DNA from: Opitutales bacterium
GTDB lineage: Bacteria; Verrucomicrobiota; Verrucomicrobiia; Opitutales; Intestinicryptomonadaceae
Length of the DNA stretch: 16,136 nucleotides
Direction: 5' to 3'
NCBI GenBank assembly: GCA_021641325.1
Contig: JAJXPD010000029.1
Coordinates: 1 to 16,136, forward strand
Below are positions 7,112-14,006 of the stretch, one piece after another. The notes under the pieces were generated by a model that saw only the letters and a program-made list of their open reading frames with translations, had not been told where the DNA came from and searched no databases. Positions within the stretch are counted from its first letter, which is position 1. Each line of letters begins with the position of its first letter. The position numbers and the translations under genes are program-made.

Positions 7112-7650
7112 CGCGCGTTTTTATCTCGGCAGTCTTGGCGTCGCTTGCGTGCATGCTCGCGGCGTCGTGCTCGAAAAGCGACGGGTCGGCGTTCCCGCCC
7201 GTTCCCGTCGTCGAAAAGGCGGACATCGACGGCCTGTGGCTCATGTACGACGGCGACGAGCCCGAAACCGTGGTCGCGGTCTATCCGCGCGGCGGCAAAC
7301 GCTACGCGAAAATGGTCGCAATCTACCACGACTCAAAAATGGACGACACAATCGAAAAGCCGATTGAGCGCGCCAAGGGTCTCGACGGAAAGCCGCCGCT
7401 CTGCGGTCTCGATTTTGTGTGGGATTTGATTCCCTCGTCGGACGGAAAATTCGTCGGCAAGGTCGTGAACCCCGACGACGGCGGCGTCTACCGCTGCAAA
7501 CTCTGGTTCGACGCCGACTCAAAAAAACTCGTCCTGCGCGGCGAGCTTTTTGTGTTCGGCGCGAACGAGTACCTCGTTCCGTTCGAGCAGTCGAAACTTC
7601 CGTTCAAACTCGACATCGCCAAGCTTTCGCCCAATCCGCCGTGCTTGTAG
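7108..7650 (+). CDS. DUF2147-like putative lipoprotein
   Basis: The 180-residue protein starts four bases inside hemD (ATGA overlap). Its N-terminus is a signal peptide with a loose lipobox, MLAASC with Cys21, so it is likely an envelope lipoprotein. The rest follows the DUF2147 pattern: an opening GLWLMYDGDEPETVVAVY (42-59), then GLDF, a G-x-V-NPDDGGVYRCKLWF stretch (117-134) and LVLRGELF (141-148). The DUF2147 beta-barrel family has no established biochemical role; members are exported. The tail after about residue 155 is not typical of the domain. Functional connection to hemD is not implied by the overlap alone. A stem-loop follows immediately. Confidence 0.72.
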   Translation: MTRVFISAVLASLACMLAASCSKSDGSAFPPVPVVEKADIDGLWLMYDGDEPETVVAVYPRGGKRYAKMVAIYHDSKMDDTIEKPIERAKGLDGKPPLCGLDFVWDLIPSSDGKFVGKVVNPDDGGVYRCKLWFDADSKKLVLRGELFVFGANEYLVPFEQSKLPFKLDIAKLSPNPPCL

Positions 7651-7655
7651 AAATG

Positions 7656-7698
7656 TTTGCGCTTTGTTCGGGTTTTGCCCGAATTTCGCAAGCGCAAA
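7656..7698 (+). terminator. Two-part stem-loop closing the peptidase-hemD-lipoprotein unit
   Basis: TTTGCGCTT (7656-7664) pairs with AAGCGCAAA (7690-7698), and inside it TTCGGG (7667-7672) pairs with CCCGAA (7678-7683), giving about 15 pairs. It lies five bases after the stop. An A8 run rather than a T-tract follows on this strand, so it may end transcripts by another route or protect the 3' end; on the minus strand the A8 run would precede the stem. Boundary role likely, mechanism uncertain. Confidence 0.4.
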
Positions 7699-7705
7699 AA
7701 AAAGC

Positions 7706-7734
7706 TGGATTTTTCCCTAAATAAAGTCGATAAT
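7706..7734 (+). promoter_or_regulatory. Candidate glgC promoter
   Basis: TGGATT (7706-7711) and GATAAT (7729-7734) are separated by 17 bases; the -10 matches consensus at five of six positions, the -35 at three. It lies just downstream of the stem-loop closing the previous unit and would give glgC a leader of about 160 bases. Confidence 0.3.
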
Positions 7735-7803
7735 GCACGCATCAAAGGGGCTGTTGATTTATTTGAGTTTTCGGCTCGCGCCAACGCGGATTCGCTTTTG
7801 AGG

Positions 7804-7826
7804 CGTCCGCGGCGGCGGCGCGGACG
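7804..7826 (+). other. GC-rich hairpin in the glgC leader
   Basis: CGTCCGCG (7804-7811) pairs perfectly with CGCGGACG (7819-7826) across a seven-base loop. It lies in the middle of the 252-base gap before glgC, about 75 bases upstream of the ATG, with no T-tract, so it is not a terminator. It could be a regulatory leader structure or part of a GC-rich spacer; I recognise no riboswitch class. Confidence 0.4.
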
Positions 7827-7902
7827 GAACGGAATTTCAACCGCTCCACGGCGACCGCCCGCAAAACGGCGAACTCCGCAATTTATCAAAAATTGACACG
7901 AC

Positions 7903-9192
7903 ATGACAAAAAACGTAATCAGCATAATCATGGGCGGCGGGCGCGGCACGCGTTTGTATCCGCTTACGAAATACCGTTGCAAGCCCGCAGTTCCGCTCGC
8001 GGGCAAGTACAGGCTTGTGGACATTCCCATTAGCAACTGCATAAATTCGGGTTTCGACAGCATTTACCTGCTCTCCCAATTCAACACGGCGTCGCTGCAC
8101 AAGCACATTCAGCAGACATACAAGTTCGACTCGTTCGGAAACGGCTTCGTCGACATTCTCGCCGCCGAGCAGACGGATTCAGGCGGAGACTGGTATCAGG
8201 GCACGGCGGACGCCGTCCGCAAAAACATGCACCACTTCGAACGCCACGGCGAAGTCTGCCACTACCTGATTCTATCGGGAGACCAGCTCTACCAGATGAA
8301 TTTCAAGGAAATGCTCAACAGGCATATCGCAAACAATGCCGACATCACAATCGCCGCAAAGCCCATGCCAAAAAGCGAAGCGCCGAGCCTCGGCGTAATG
8401 CGCGTAAACGACAACCTCGAAATCGTCGAATTCGCCGAAAAGCCGAAAGACGAAAAAGTCATCAACTCCTTCCTCGTAGGCGACAACCTCAAACACAACC
8501 TCAAAGACCCAAATGCCGACTACTGCTTGGCGTCGATGGGCATTTACATCTTCTCGCAGCACGTCTTGGAAGAGGCGATGTCGGGCAGCGAAATGGACTT
8601 CGGCAAGGAAATTATCCCCGGACTGCTCGGCAAGAAAAAACTCTGCGCCTACATCTTCGACGGCTATTGGGAAGACATCGGCACGGTAGGCGCGTTCTTC
8701 GAGGCGAACCTCGCCCTCACCGAACCCAACCCCGAATTCGACTTCCACAAGCAGGACAAACCCATCTACACGCACTGCCGCTTCCTCCCCGGTGCGAAAA
8801 TCTTCGGCACGAAAATCGACAGGGCGAACGTCGCGGACGGGTCGGTCATTCGCGCGGACTCGCTCGAACGCTGCGTAATCGGAATTCGCTCGATTATCGA
8901 GGGCGGAACGTCGCTCAAAAACGTGATAATGATGGGCGCGGACTACTACGAATCGCAGGAGGAGCGCGAGTACAACGTTTCGAGGGGCGTGCCGCCAATC
9001 GGAATAGGGCGGAACTGCAAAATCGAAAACGCGATTATCGACAAAAACGCGCGTATCGGCGACAACTGCGTGCTAAGCCCGAAAGGCAAGCCCGACAAAT
9101 GGGAGGCGGAAGGCCTCTATGTAAGAGACGGCGTTCTGATTGTAACGAAGCAGGCTGTAATCAACTCTGGAACAATCGTAGACGGGGCGTGA
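7903..9192 (+). CDS. glgC: Glucose-1-phosphate adenylyltransferase (ADP-glucose pyrophosphorylase)
   Basis: Makes ADP-glucose from glucose-1-phosphate and ATP, the committed and allosterically controlled step of glycogen synthesis. The 429-residue protein has GGGRGTRLYPLTKYRCKP (11-28), WYQGTADAVR (97-106), SGDQLY (125-130), FAEKPK (177-182), GYWEDIGT (254-261), and a left-handed beta-helix C-terminal domain with PIGIGRNCKI and IIDKNARIG. The length and the PKDE, WEDIGTVGAFFEANL and IIDKNARIG segments follow the cyanobacterial/plant type, which is activated by 3-phosphoglycerate, rather than the E. coli type, which is activated by fructose-1,6-bisphosphate; the effector is an inference. No Shine-Dalgarno precedes the ATG. 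It stands alone, without glgA or glgB nearby, and is followed by a structured region and terminator. Confidence 0.95.
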   Translation: MTKNVISIIMGGGRGTRLYPLTKYRCKPAVPLAGKYRLVDIPISNCINSGFDSIYLLSQFNTASLHKHIQQTYKFDSFGNGFVDILAAEQTDSGGDWYQGTADAVRKNMHHFERHGEVCHYLILSGDQLYQMNFKEMLNRHIANNADITIAAKPMPKSEAPSLGVMRVNDNLEIVEFAEKPKDEKVINSFLVGDNLKHNLKDPNADYCLASMGIYIFSQHVLEEAMSGSEMDFGKEIIPGLLGKKKLCAYIFDGYWEDIGTVGAFFEANLALTEPNPEFDFHKQDKPIYTHCRFLPGAKIFGTKIDRANVADGSVIRADSLERCVIGIRSIIEGGTSLKNVIMMGADYYESQEEREYNVSRGVPPIGIGRNCKIENAIIDKNARIGDNCVLSPKGKPDKWEAEGLYVRDGVLIVTKQAVINSGTIVDGA

Positions 9193-9200
9193 AAGCACCA

Positions 9201-9286
9201 GTCTAAGGGCGTTTCACGCACGTCCCAGACCGCTTACATACGCCAAGTATGCTACGCGCCCTGTGCCGCGCGTAAAGCCGCCCTTA
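9201..9286. other. Structured inverted-repeat element in the glgC 3' region
   Basis: Three local hairpins lie in a row: GTCT..GGGCG with CG.CCC.AGAC (9201-9230), CATAC-gccaa-GTATG (9237-9251) and TACGCGC-cctgtgcc-GCGCGTA (9253-9274). A competing long-range pairing joins TAAGGGCG (9204-9211) plus TTT.ACGC to GCGT.AAA plus CGCCCTTA (9279-9286), so the whole element is a nested near-palindrome. Its base composition and structure differ from the coding sequence around it. It could be a dispersed intergenic repeat, a 3' UTR RNA or a small RNA; no family is recognised and only one copy is in the window. Confidence 0.45.
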
Positions 9287-9375
9287 TGAAAGTACTCTAA
9301 CGCGCCTAAAATTACAGCGCGGAGCGCGGAAGTTTTTTAGAATGTGTTGGGATAAAAGTTTGGTTTATCGGAAAG

Positions 9376-9411
9376 CGGAGATTCCTTGTTTTGGGAATTT
9401 CCGTTTTTTTT
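9376..9411 (+). terminator. Rho-independent terminator between glgC and tyrS
   Basis: CGGAGATTCC (9376-9385) pairs with GGAATTTCCG (9394-9403), ten pairs including one G-U, around an eight-base loop, followed directly by eight T (9404-9411). It lies 184 bases after the glgC stop, so the glgC transcript probably includes the folded element upstream. Confidence 0.85.
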
Positions 9412-9501
9412 GTCGGCGCGTATCATGTATTCTTAGTTATTTGCAAAGTCATTCTTTCTAGTCTCCCCAAATTTTGAGCGCAAAGCTCGATGATTTTATG
9501 G

Positions 9502-9530
9502 TTGCGTTGGAGCGTGATTGGGTGGATAAT
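9502..9530 (+). promoter_or_regulatory. Candidate tyrS promoter
   Basis: TTGCGT (9502-9507) and GATAAT (9525-9530) are exactly 17 bases apart; the -10 matches consensus at five of six, the -35 at three. Transcription would start near 9537, giving a leader of under 20 bases before the ATG at 9554 with no Shine-Dalgarno. It lies downstream of the glgC terminator, as expected for a new transcription unit. Confidence 0.42.
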
Positions 9531-9553
9531 GCGCAGTTAATAATTGTACAGTT

Positions 9554-10732
9554 ATGAATCAGATTGATATATTCGGGCAGAACGCCGAGGTTTTCATCGG
9601 TGCGGAGGATTTGAAGGAGAAGCTTGCGGCTGGCAAGCGGTTGCGCGTCAAGTTGGGGGTAGACCCGACGCGCCCCGACCTCACGTTCGGGCACATGGTC
9701 GTTTTCAACAAACTGCGCCAGTTTCAGGATTTGGGGCATCAGGCGGTTTTGATTATCGGCGACTACACCGCATGTATCGGAGATCCCAGCGGTAGGAGCG
9801 CATTGCGCCCAGTCTTGACTCGCGAAGAGGTCATGGAAAACGCAAAGACCTACCTTGCGCAGGCGTTCAAGATTCTGGACGAATCGCGCACGGAAGTGCA
9901 CTATAACAGCGAGTGGTTCGGGGGAATGTCGTTCGGCGACCTGCTGAACCTCGCCCGCAAAATGACGGTCGCGAGAATGCTCGAACGCGACGACTTCGCA
10001 AAACGCTACGCGTCGAAGACGCCGATTTCGATAGTCGAATTTTTGTACCCGCTCGTGCAGGGCTACGACTCTGTTATGATAGAGTCGGACGTGGAGCTTG
10101 GCGGAACCGACCAGCTTTTCAACAACCTTGTCGGGCGCGACTTGCAGCGCGACGCAGGGCAGTCGGGGCAGGCGGTAATCACAATGCCGCTTCTCGTGGG
10201 CTTGGACGGCGAAAAGAAGATGTCGAAAAGCTACGGCAACTACATTGCGTTCAACGACTCCCCGCGCGACATGTTCGGGAAAATCATGTCCGTCGGCGAC
10301 GACACGATGTGGAAATACTACCAGTACCTTTTGCTCGAAACGCCCGAACAGATTGAGCGCATGAAGTCGGAACACCCGATGAAATGCAAGAAGAATCTGG
10401 CGTGTCTTATGGTCTCGCGCTTCTTCGGCGCGGACGTCGGCAGGGCTGAGCTTGAAAACTTCGAAAAGGTCTTTTCGAAAAACGAAATTCCCGACGAAAT
10501 GCCCGAATTTGCGTGGGATTCCGTCGCGCAGTCCGACAGTGCGCCGATTGTCAACGTCATGTCCGAGACAAAGCTTTTTCCGAGCAAGAAGGAGGTCCGC
10601 AGACTCATCGAACAGGGCGCGGTAAAGCTCGATTCCGAGCGCGTTTCCGACCCGTTCCTTGCGCTGTCGCGCCCCGTAAATCCGCTGGTGTTGCAGGCGG
10701 GAAAGCGCGTGTTTTTCAGAATAATTCCGTAA
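9554..10732 (+). CDS. tyrS: Tyrosyl-tRNA synthetase
   Basis: Class I aminoacyl-tRNA synthetase that charges tRNA-Tyr. The 392 residues begin with a Rossmann catalytic domain: GVDPTRPDLTFGHMV (35-49) holds the HIGH-type motif as TFGHM, followed by GDYTACIGDPSGRS (69-82), the tyrosine-binding LYPLVQGYDS (164-173), GGTDQLFNN (183-191) and KMSKS (222-226). The C-terminal third (about 330-390) looks like the S4 RNA-binding domain: SKKEVRRLIEQGAVKLD. The length and motifs fit the TyrRS form with GHM rather than GH[LM] of E. coli, similar to the second TyrRS type (TyrZ-like) found in many bacteria. The gene sits alone; the next gene is separated by a hairpin. No T-box leader is seen. Confidence 0.95.
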   Translation: MNQIDIFGQNAEVFIGAEDLKEKLAAGKRLRVKLGVDPTRPDLTFGHMVVFNKLRQFQDLGHQAVLIIGDYTACIGDPSGRSALRPVLTREEVMENAKTYLAQAFKILDESRTEVHYNSEWFGGMSFGDLLNLARKMTVARMLERDDFAKRYASKTPISIVEFLYPLVQGYDSVMIESDVELGGTDQLFNNLVGRDLQRDAGQSGQAVITMPLLVGLDGEKKMSKSYGNYIAFNDSPRDMFGKIMSVGDDTMWKYYQYLLLETPEQIERMKSEHPMKCKKNLACLMVSRFFGADVGRAELENFEKVFSKNEIPDEMPEFAWDSVAQSDSAPIVNVMSETKLFPSKKEVRRLIEQGAVKLDSERVSDPFLALSRPVNPLVLQAGKRVFFRIIP

Positions 10733-10755
10733 TGCAGGGCAACCCGATTTTGCGA

Positions 10756-10784
10756 GGCTAACCGTTTGGAAAGCCGCTTTTTTT
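10756..10784 (+). terminator. Hairpin plus T7 between tyrS and the MATE gene
   Basis: GGCT (10756-10759) pairs with AGCC (10772-10775), with CC-gttt-GG inside, followed by GC and seven T (10778-10784). The T-tract runs directly into the ATG at 10785. It looks like the tyrS terminator; any transcript that reads through would give a MATE message with no Shine-Dalgarno. Confidence 0.6.
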
Positions 10785-12155
10785 ATGAAAGACGAGGAAG
10801 TAAAGGCATTGGGCGAAGCCCGAATCGGGAGCTTGCTTGTCCGCTATTCGACACCCTCTATTGTGGCGACCGTCGTCAGCGCGACATACAATGTCATCGA
10901 CCGCATATTCGTTGGGCGCGTGTGCGGCGCGGACGCGCTTGCGGCTATAACCGTTTGCTTTTCGCCCGCGCTGTTTCTGCTCGCCCTCGCGATGACGATA
11001 GGTCAGGGGAGCGCGACGCTCGTTTCGATAAAACTCGGCGAGGGCGACAGGCGCGGGGCGGAGCGCGTGCTGGGGCAGGCGGTGTTCATGTTCTTCGCCT
11101 TCTACGCAATCACCGCGACGCTCGTGCTGTGCAACATGGATTCCGTCCTCAGGTTTTTCGGCGCGACGGAGCGGATTCTCCCCGACGCAAAGGCTTATTA
11201 TTCCATAATAATAGGAGGGCTGATTTTTGAAAAAATATCATTTGGCGTAAACAATCTGATACGCGCGGAGGGTCGCCCGACATATTCGATGGCTACAATA
11301 ATAATCGGGGGAGTTGCGAACGTAATTTTGGATTGGCTGTTCATGTGCAAATTCGGCTGGGGGATACGCGGGGCGGCGTTGGCGACAATCTCGGCGCAGG
11401 CATGCGGAACGGTCTGGGTTTGCGCGTTCTATTTCTGCGGGCGGAGCTATTTGAAAATCAGGCTGAAAAACCTGCGGGCGCACTTCGACCTCATGGCGTC
11501 GATGCTGTACGCAGGCTCGCCGAGCCTGATTATTCAGGGGTTGTCGAGCGCGGCTACGATGATGTTCGTAAGGCAGGCGCGGGTGTACGGGTCGGAGTCG
11601 GCAATAGCGGTGGTTGGCATTTGTATGACGGCGACAATGTTCATATTTCTGCCCGTCGTGGGGCTGTCGATGGGCGCTCAGCCGATAATAGGCTACAACC
11701 GCGGGGCGCGGAATCCCGAACGCGTGCGCTCGGCGTTGCGGCTTTCGCTGGCGGCGGGTTCTGCGATATGCTGCGCGGGATTCGTCGCCACGCAGGCGTT
11801 TCCCGACGCGATTTTTTCGATATTCCTTCCGTCGGATTCTCCGCTGATTCCAACGGGCGAACGCGCCATGCGCCTGCTCACGCTCTGCTGCCCGCTAATC
11901 GGGGTGAACATCGTGGCCTCTGGATATTTTCAGGCGGTGAAACGCCCGATATTTTCCATTTTGATAACGGTCGTGCGTCAGGTTTTGTTTCTCGTGCCGT
12001 TCCTGTACCTGCTGCCGAAATTCATGTCGCTCGACGGAATTTGGGCGAGTTTTGCGGCTTCCGACTTCATGGCGTTCCTGTTTTCGGCGGCGGTTGTCGC
12101 GCGGGAAATGCGGAACTTGCGCGGAAGGTCGGTTTATTCGGCGGAAAAGTGTTGA
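10785..12155 (+). CDS. MATE family multidrug efflux transporter
   Basis: Inner-membrane Na+- or H+-coupled exporter of the MATE/MepA-like class, 456 residues, with twelve hydrophobic segments spread over two homologous halves. Family landmarks are STPSIVATVVSATYNVIDRI (22-41, first helix), GQGSATLVSIKLGEGD (73-88), NNLIRAEGRPTYSM (156-169), NVILDWLFM (179-187), and in the second half GAQPIIGYNRGARN (297-310), which mirrors residues 73-88. Substrates cannot be predicted. The ATG directly follows a T7 tract, and no other start lies in the frame for the preceding 39 bases. The gene ends 33 bases before the tolB-like gene. I give no symbol because MATE names (mepA, norM, dinF) are not distinguishable from sequence. 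Confidence 0.93.
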   Translation: MKDEEVKALGEARIGSLLVRYSTPSIVATVVSATYNVIDRIFVGRVCGADALAAITVCFSPALFLLALAMTIGQGSATLVSIKLGEGDRRGAERVLGQAVFMFFAFYAITATLVLCNMDSVLRFFGATERILPDAKAYYSIIIGGLIFEKISFGVNNLIRAEGRPTYSMATIIIGGVANVILDWLFMCKFGWGIRGAALATISAQACGTVWVCAFYFCGRSYLKIRLKNLRAHFDLMASMLYAGSPSLIIQGLSSAATMMFVRQARVYGSESAIAVVGICMTATMFIFLPVVGLSMGAQPIIGYNRGARNPERVRSALRLSLAAGSAICCAGFVATQAFPDAIFSIFLPSDSPLIPTGERAMRLLTLCCPLIGVNIVASGYFQAVKRPIFSILITVVRQVLFLVPFLYLLPKFMSLDGIWASFAASDFMAFLFSAAVVAREMRNLRGRSVYSAEKC

Positions 12156-12167
12156 AATGCGCGGCAA
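12152..12167 (+). other. TTGAA...GCGGCAA motif upstream of the tolB-like gene
   Basis: TTGAAATGCGCGGCAA overlaps the MATE stop codon and ends 21 bases before the ATG at 12189. It repeats the TTGAA plus GCGGCAA arrangement seen before ddh and the lipoprotein gene, though without the A-tract. ATTATG follows TTGAAA at 17 bases. It may be a promoter for the tolB-thrH-purM-ychF run; chance is possible. Confidence 0.25.
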
Positions 12168-12179
12168 TTTGTAAATTAT

Positions 12180-12184
12180 GGAGA
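12180..12184 (+). promoter_or_regulatory. Ribosome binding site of the tolB-like gene
   Basis: GGAGA lies four bases before the ATG at 12189. It is one of the few clear Shine-Dalgarno sequences in the window, and it fixes this start, which also gives a clean signal peptide. Confidence 0.5.
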
Positions 12185-12188
12185 CGAT

Positions 12189-13391
12189 ATGATAAGAAGG
12201 GCATTTTTAGGTATTTTGTTCGCGACACTCGGCTGCGCCGGCGCGTTCGCGCAACGCGACATCGACATTCAAATCGAGGGCAGGGGACAGCGTCTGAACG
12301 TCCCCGTTTACAGGGTTGCGATTACTTCGGACGACCAGTCGCTGCTCGCCGACGCAAAACGCGCGTTCGGACTGCACGGCAGCTACATTGTCTCGACTCC
12401 CGCAAATGCGCAGTTTACGTTCTCGTTCACAAAGGCGGGCGCGACGGCGGTCAAGGTGGCAATCCGCGGCGGAACGTTGTTCGAGCAAATCTGCACGGGC
12501 GAAAGCATGACGGCCGCGCTCATGAAAGCGTGCGACGTTGCGGTCAACCGCACGCTCGGAAAACCGGGGTTCTTCGCGGGGAAAATCGTGTTCTCGTACT
12601 CCCGCAACGGCGGAAAAAACACGGACATCTGCATGTCGGACATGGTCTTCAAGCACGTCAGAATGCTCACAAACGACAAGTCCGACTCTCTCCTGCCGCA
12701 CTTCTCGCCCGACGGCCGCAAGGTGATGTACACGGGCTACTATCGCTCCGGCTTCATGGACCTTTTCCAAATCGACCTTGCGGCAAACTCGCGCAAGCCG
12801 TTCGCGTCGTACAAGGGCAGCAACACGGGCGGAGACTTCTCGCCCGACGGCAAAAAAGTCGCGATGATTCTCACAGCAACGGGCAACGCGGAAATCTGGA
12901 CGGCGAACGCAAACGGCACGGGCTTCCGCCGCCTCACGAAAACCTCCGCGACGGAATCGACGGCGAGCTTTTCGCCCGACGGCTCGAAAATCCTCTTCGC
13001 CGCCGACAACCGCGGCTCGCCGCAAATCTACACAATGCCCGCAAACGGGGGGCGTCCGAGCGTGGTGCGCACAAACATCAGCCGCTACTGTTCCGAACCC
13101 GCGTGGAATCCGAAAGACCCCAATAAAATCGTGTTCACGCTGGCGCAGGGGCGCGGATTTCAGGTGGCGGTCTACGATTTCTCCAAGCGCGTTTCGGAGG
13201 TCGTAAGCGCGGGCGAAAGCACGTCTACGCCGCGCTGGCTCAACGACGGCCGCCACATAATCTGCGCAAAGGCGCGCGGCAAAAACCGCCAGCTCTACAT
13301 TATCGACACCGAAACAAAGAGGCAGGCGCCGCTCCACACGGCGTCGTTCGGCTCGGCGAAAGAGCCAGATTTCGTGTACAACCCCCGCTAA
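12189..13391 (+). CDS. tolB: TolB-like periplasmic beta-propeller protein
   Basis: Periplasmic protein of the Tol-Pal envelope system, or a relative of it. The 400 residues begin with a signal peptide (Arg3-Arg4, hydrophobic core, AFA before Gln22). Residues about 22-125 resemble the TolB N-terminal domain, and the rest is a PD40-type propeller with SPDG at 173-176, 218-221 and 262-265, plus NDGR and related turns in the last blades. It is about 30 residues shorter than E. coli TolB (430). tolQ, tolR, tolA and pal are absent from the window, so the assignment as true TolB rests on the domain order and a signal peptide; a general PD40 protein is the alternative. thrH follows nine bases later. 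Confidence 0.78.
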   Translation: MIRRAFLGILFATLGCAGAFAQRDIDIQIEGRGQRLNVPVYRVAITSDDQSLLADAKRAFGLHGSYIVSTPANAQFTFSFTKAGATAVKVAIRGGTLFEQICTGESMTAALMKACDVAVNRTLGKPGFFAGKIVFSYSRNGGKNTDICMSDMVFKHVRMLTNDKSDSLLPHFSPDGRKVMYTGYYRSGFMDLFQIDLAANSRKPFASYKGSNTGGDFSPDGKKVAMILTATGNAEIWTANANGTGFRRLTKTSATESTASFSPDGSKILFAADNRGSPQIYTMPANGGRPSVVRTNISRYCSEPAWNPKDPNKIVFTLAQGRGFQVAVYDFSKRVSEVVSAGESTSTPRWLNDGRHIICAKARGKNRQLYIIDTETKRQAPLHTASFGSAKEPDFVYNPR

Positions 13392-13400
13392 ATTTCCGTC

Positions 13401-14006
13401 ATGACAATCGCCACACTCGACCTCGAAGGGGTTTTGATTCCCGAAATCTGGATTGCGTTTGCGGAGGCGTCGGGCATTTCCGAACTCCGCCTCACCACGC
13501 GCGACGAGCCCGACTACGACAAACTAATGAAGTACCGTCTGGACATTCTCGCAAAACGCGGAATAAAACTCGGCGACATCTCCGAAATAATCGCGACCCT
13601 CGAACCCCTCGACGGCGCGCGCGAATTCATGCAGTGGCTGCGCTCGCGCACAAGGGTGGTAATTCTCTCCGACACTTTCGAGCAGTTCGCCGCGCCCCTC
13701 ATGGCAAAGCTCGACTACCCGTCGCTGTTCTGCCACGAGCTTGTTATCGCCCCCGACGGCACTGTCGCAGACTACAAACTCAGAATGGCGGACCAGAAGC
13801 GCAGGGCGGTCGAGGCGTTCAAATCGCTCAACTTCAAGGTGGTCTCGACGGGCGATTCGTACAACGATCTTTCGATGCTCCGCGCCGCCGACCGCGCGGT
13901 TCTCTACCGCCCGACCGAAAAGTTCGCGGCGGAAAATTCCGACCTGCCCGTCGCGCGCGACTACGACTCGCTCAAAGCGGCGTTCGCAAAATTCTTGGAC
14001 GAATAA
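13401..14006 (+). CDS. thrH: ThrH: phosphoserine phosphatase / homoserine phosphotransferase
   Basis: HAD-superfamily phosphohydrolase. In Pseudomonas aeruginosa ThrH removes phosphate from phosphoserine and can transfer it to homoserine, which supplies serine and bypasses ThrB in threonine synthesis. The 201 residues match that protein very closely: DLEGVLIPEIWIAFAE (7-22) with nucleophile Asp7, and Glu9 in the second catalytic position, which distinguishes ThrH from ordinary SerB (Asp); TTRDEPDYDKLMK (32-44); ILSDTF (88-93); and GDSYND (151-156) as the metal-binding motif. The cap region around residues 35-75 is short as in ThrH. It is nine bases after the tolB-like gene and 33 before purM. 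Whether it is the only serB or thrB activity in the genome cannot be told here. Confidence 0.94.
   Translation: MTIATLDLEGVLIPEIWIAFAEASGISELRLTTRDEPDYDKLMKYRLDILAKRGIKLGDISEIIATLEPLDGAREFMQWLRSRTRVVILSDTFEQFAAPLMAKLDYPSLFCHELVIAPDGTVADYKLRMADQKRRAVEAFKSLNFKVVSTGDSYNDLSMLRAADRAVLYRPTEKFAAENSDLPVARDYDSLKAAFAKFLDE

Larger units (their letters stand above)
9193..9553. other. 361-base gap between glgC and tyrS
   Basis: No gene is visible on either strand. From left to right it holds a folded inverted-repeat element (9201-9286), a palindrome AGTACT (9291-9296), a CGCGC/GCGCG repeat (9301-9305 with 9317-9321) followed by six T (9333-9338), a strong terminator (9376-9411), an AT-rich spacer and a candidate promoter (9502-9530). 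No T-box features (stem I, antiterminator T-box sequence) are seen before tyrS, nor a tRNA. Confidence 0.7.

Noticed and set aside
7893..7898. TTGACA as a -35 promoter element before glgC
   Set aside because: It is a perfect hexamer but only four bases before the ATG, so the -10 and start would fall inside the gene.
9201..9286. Integron attC site
   Set aside because: The ends begin with GTCTAAG and finish with CTTATGA, which do not match the paired RYYYAAC / GTTRRRY core sites, and there is no integrase or gene cassette.
9412..9553. T-box leader or tRNA-like element before tyrS
   Set aside because: No T-box consensus, specifier stem or antiterminator is seen, and the T-box is mostly a Firmicutes feature; no cloverleaf could be found.
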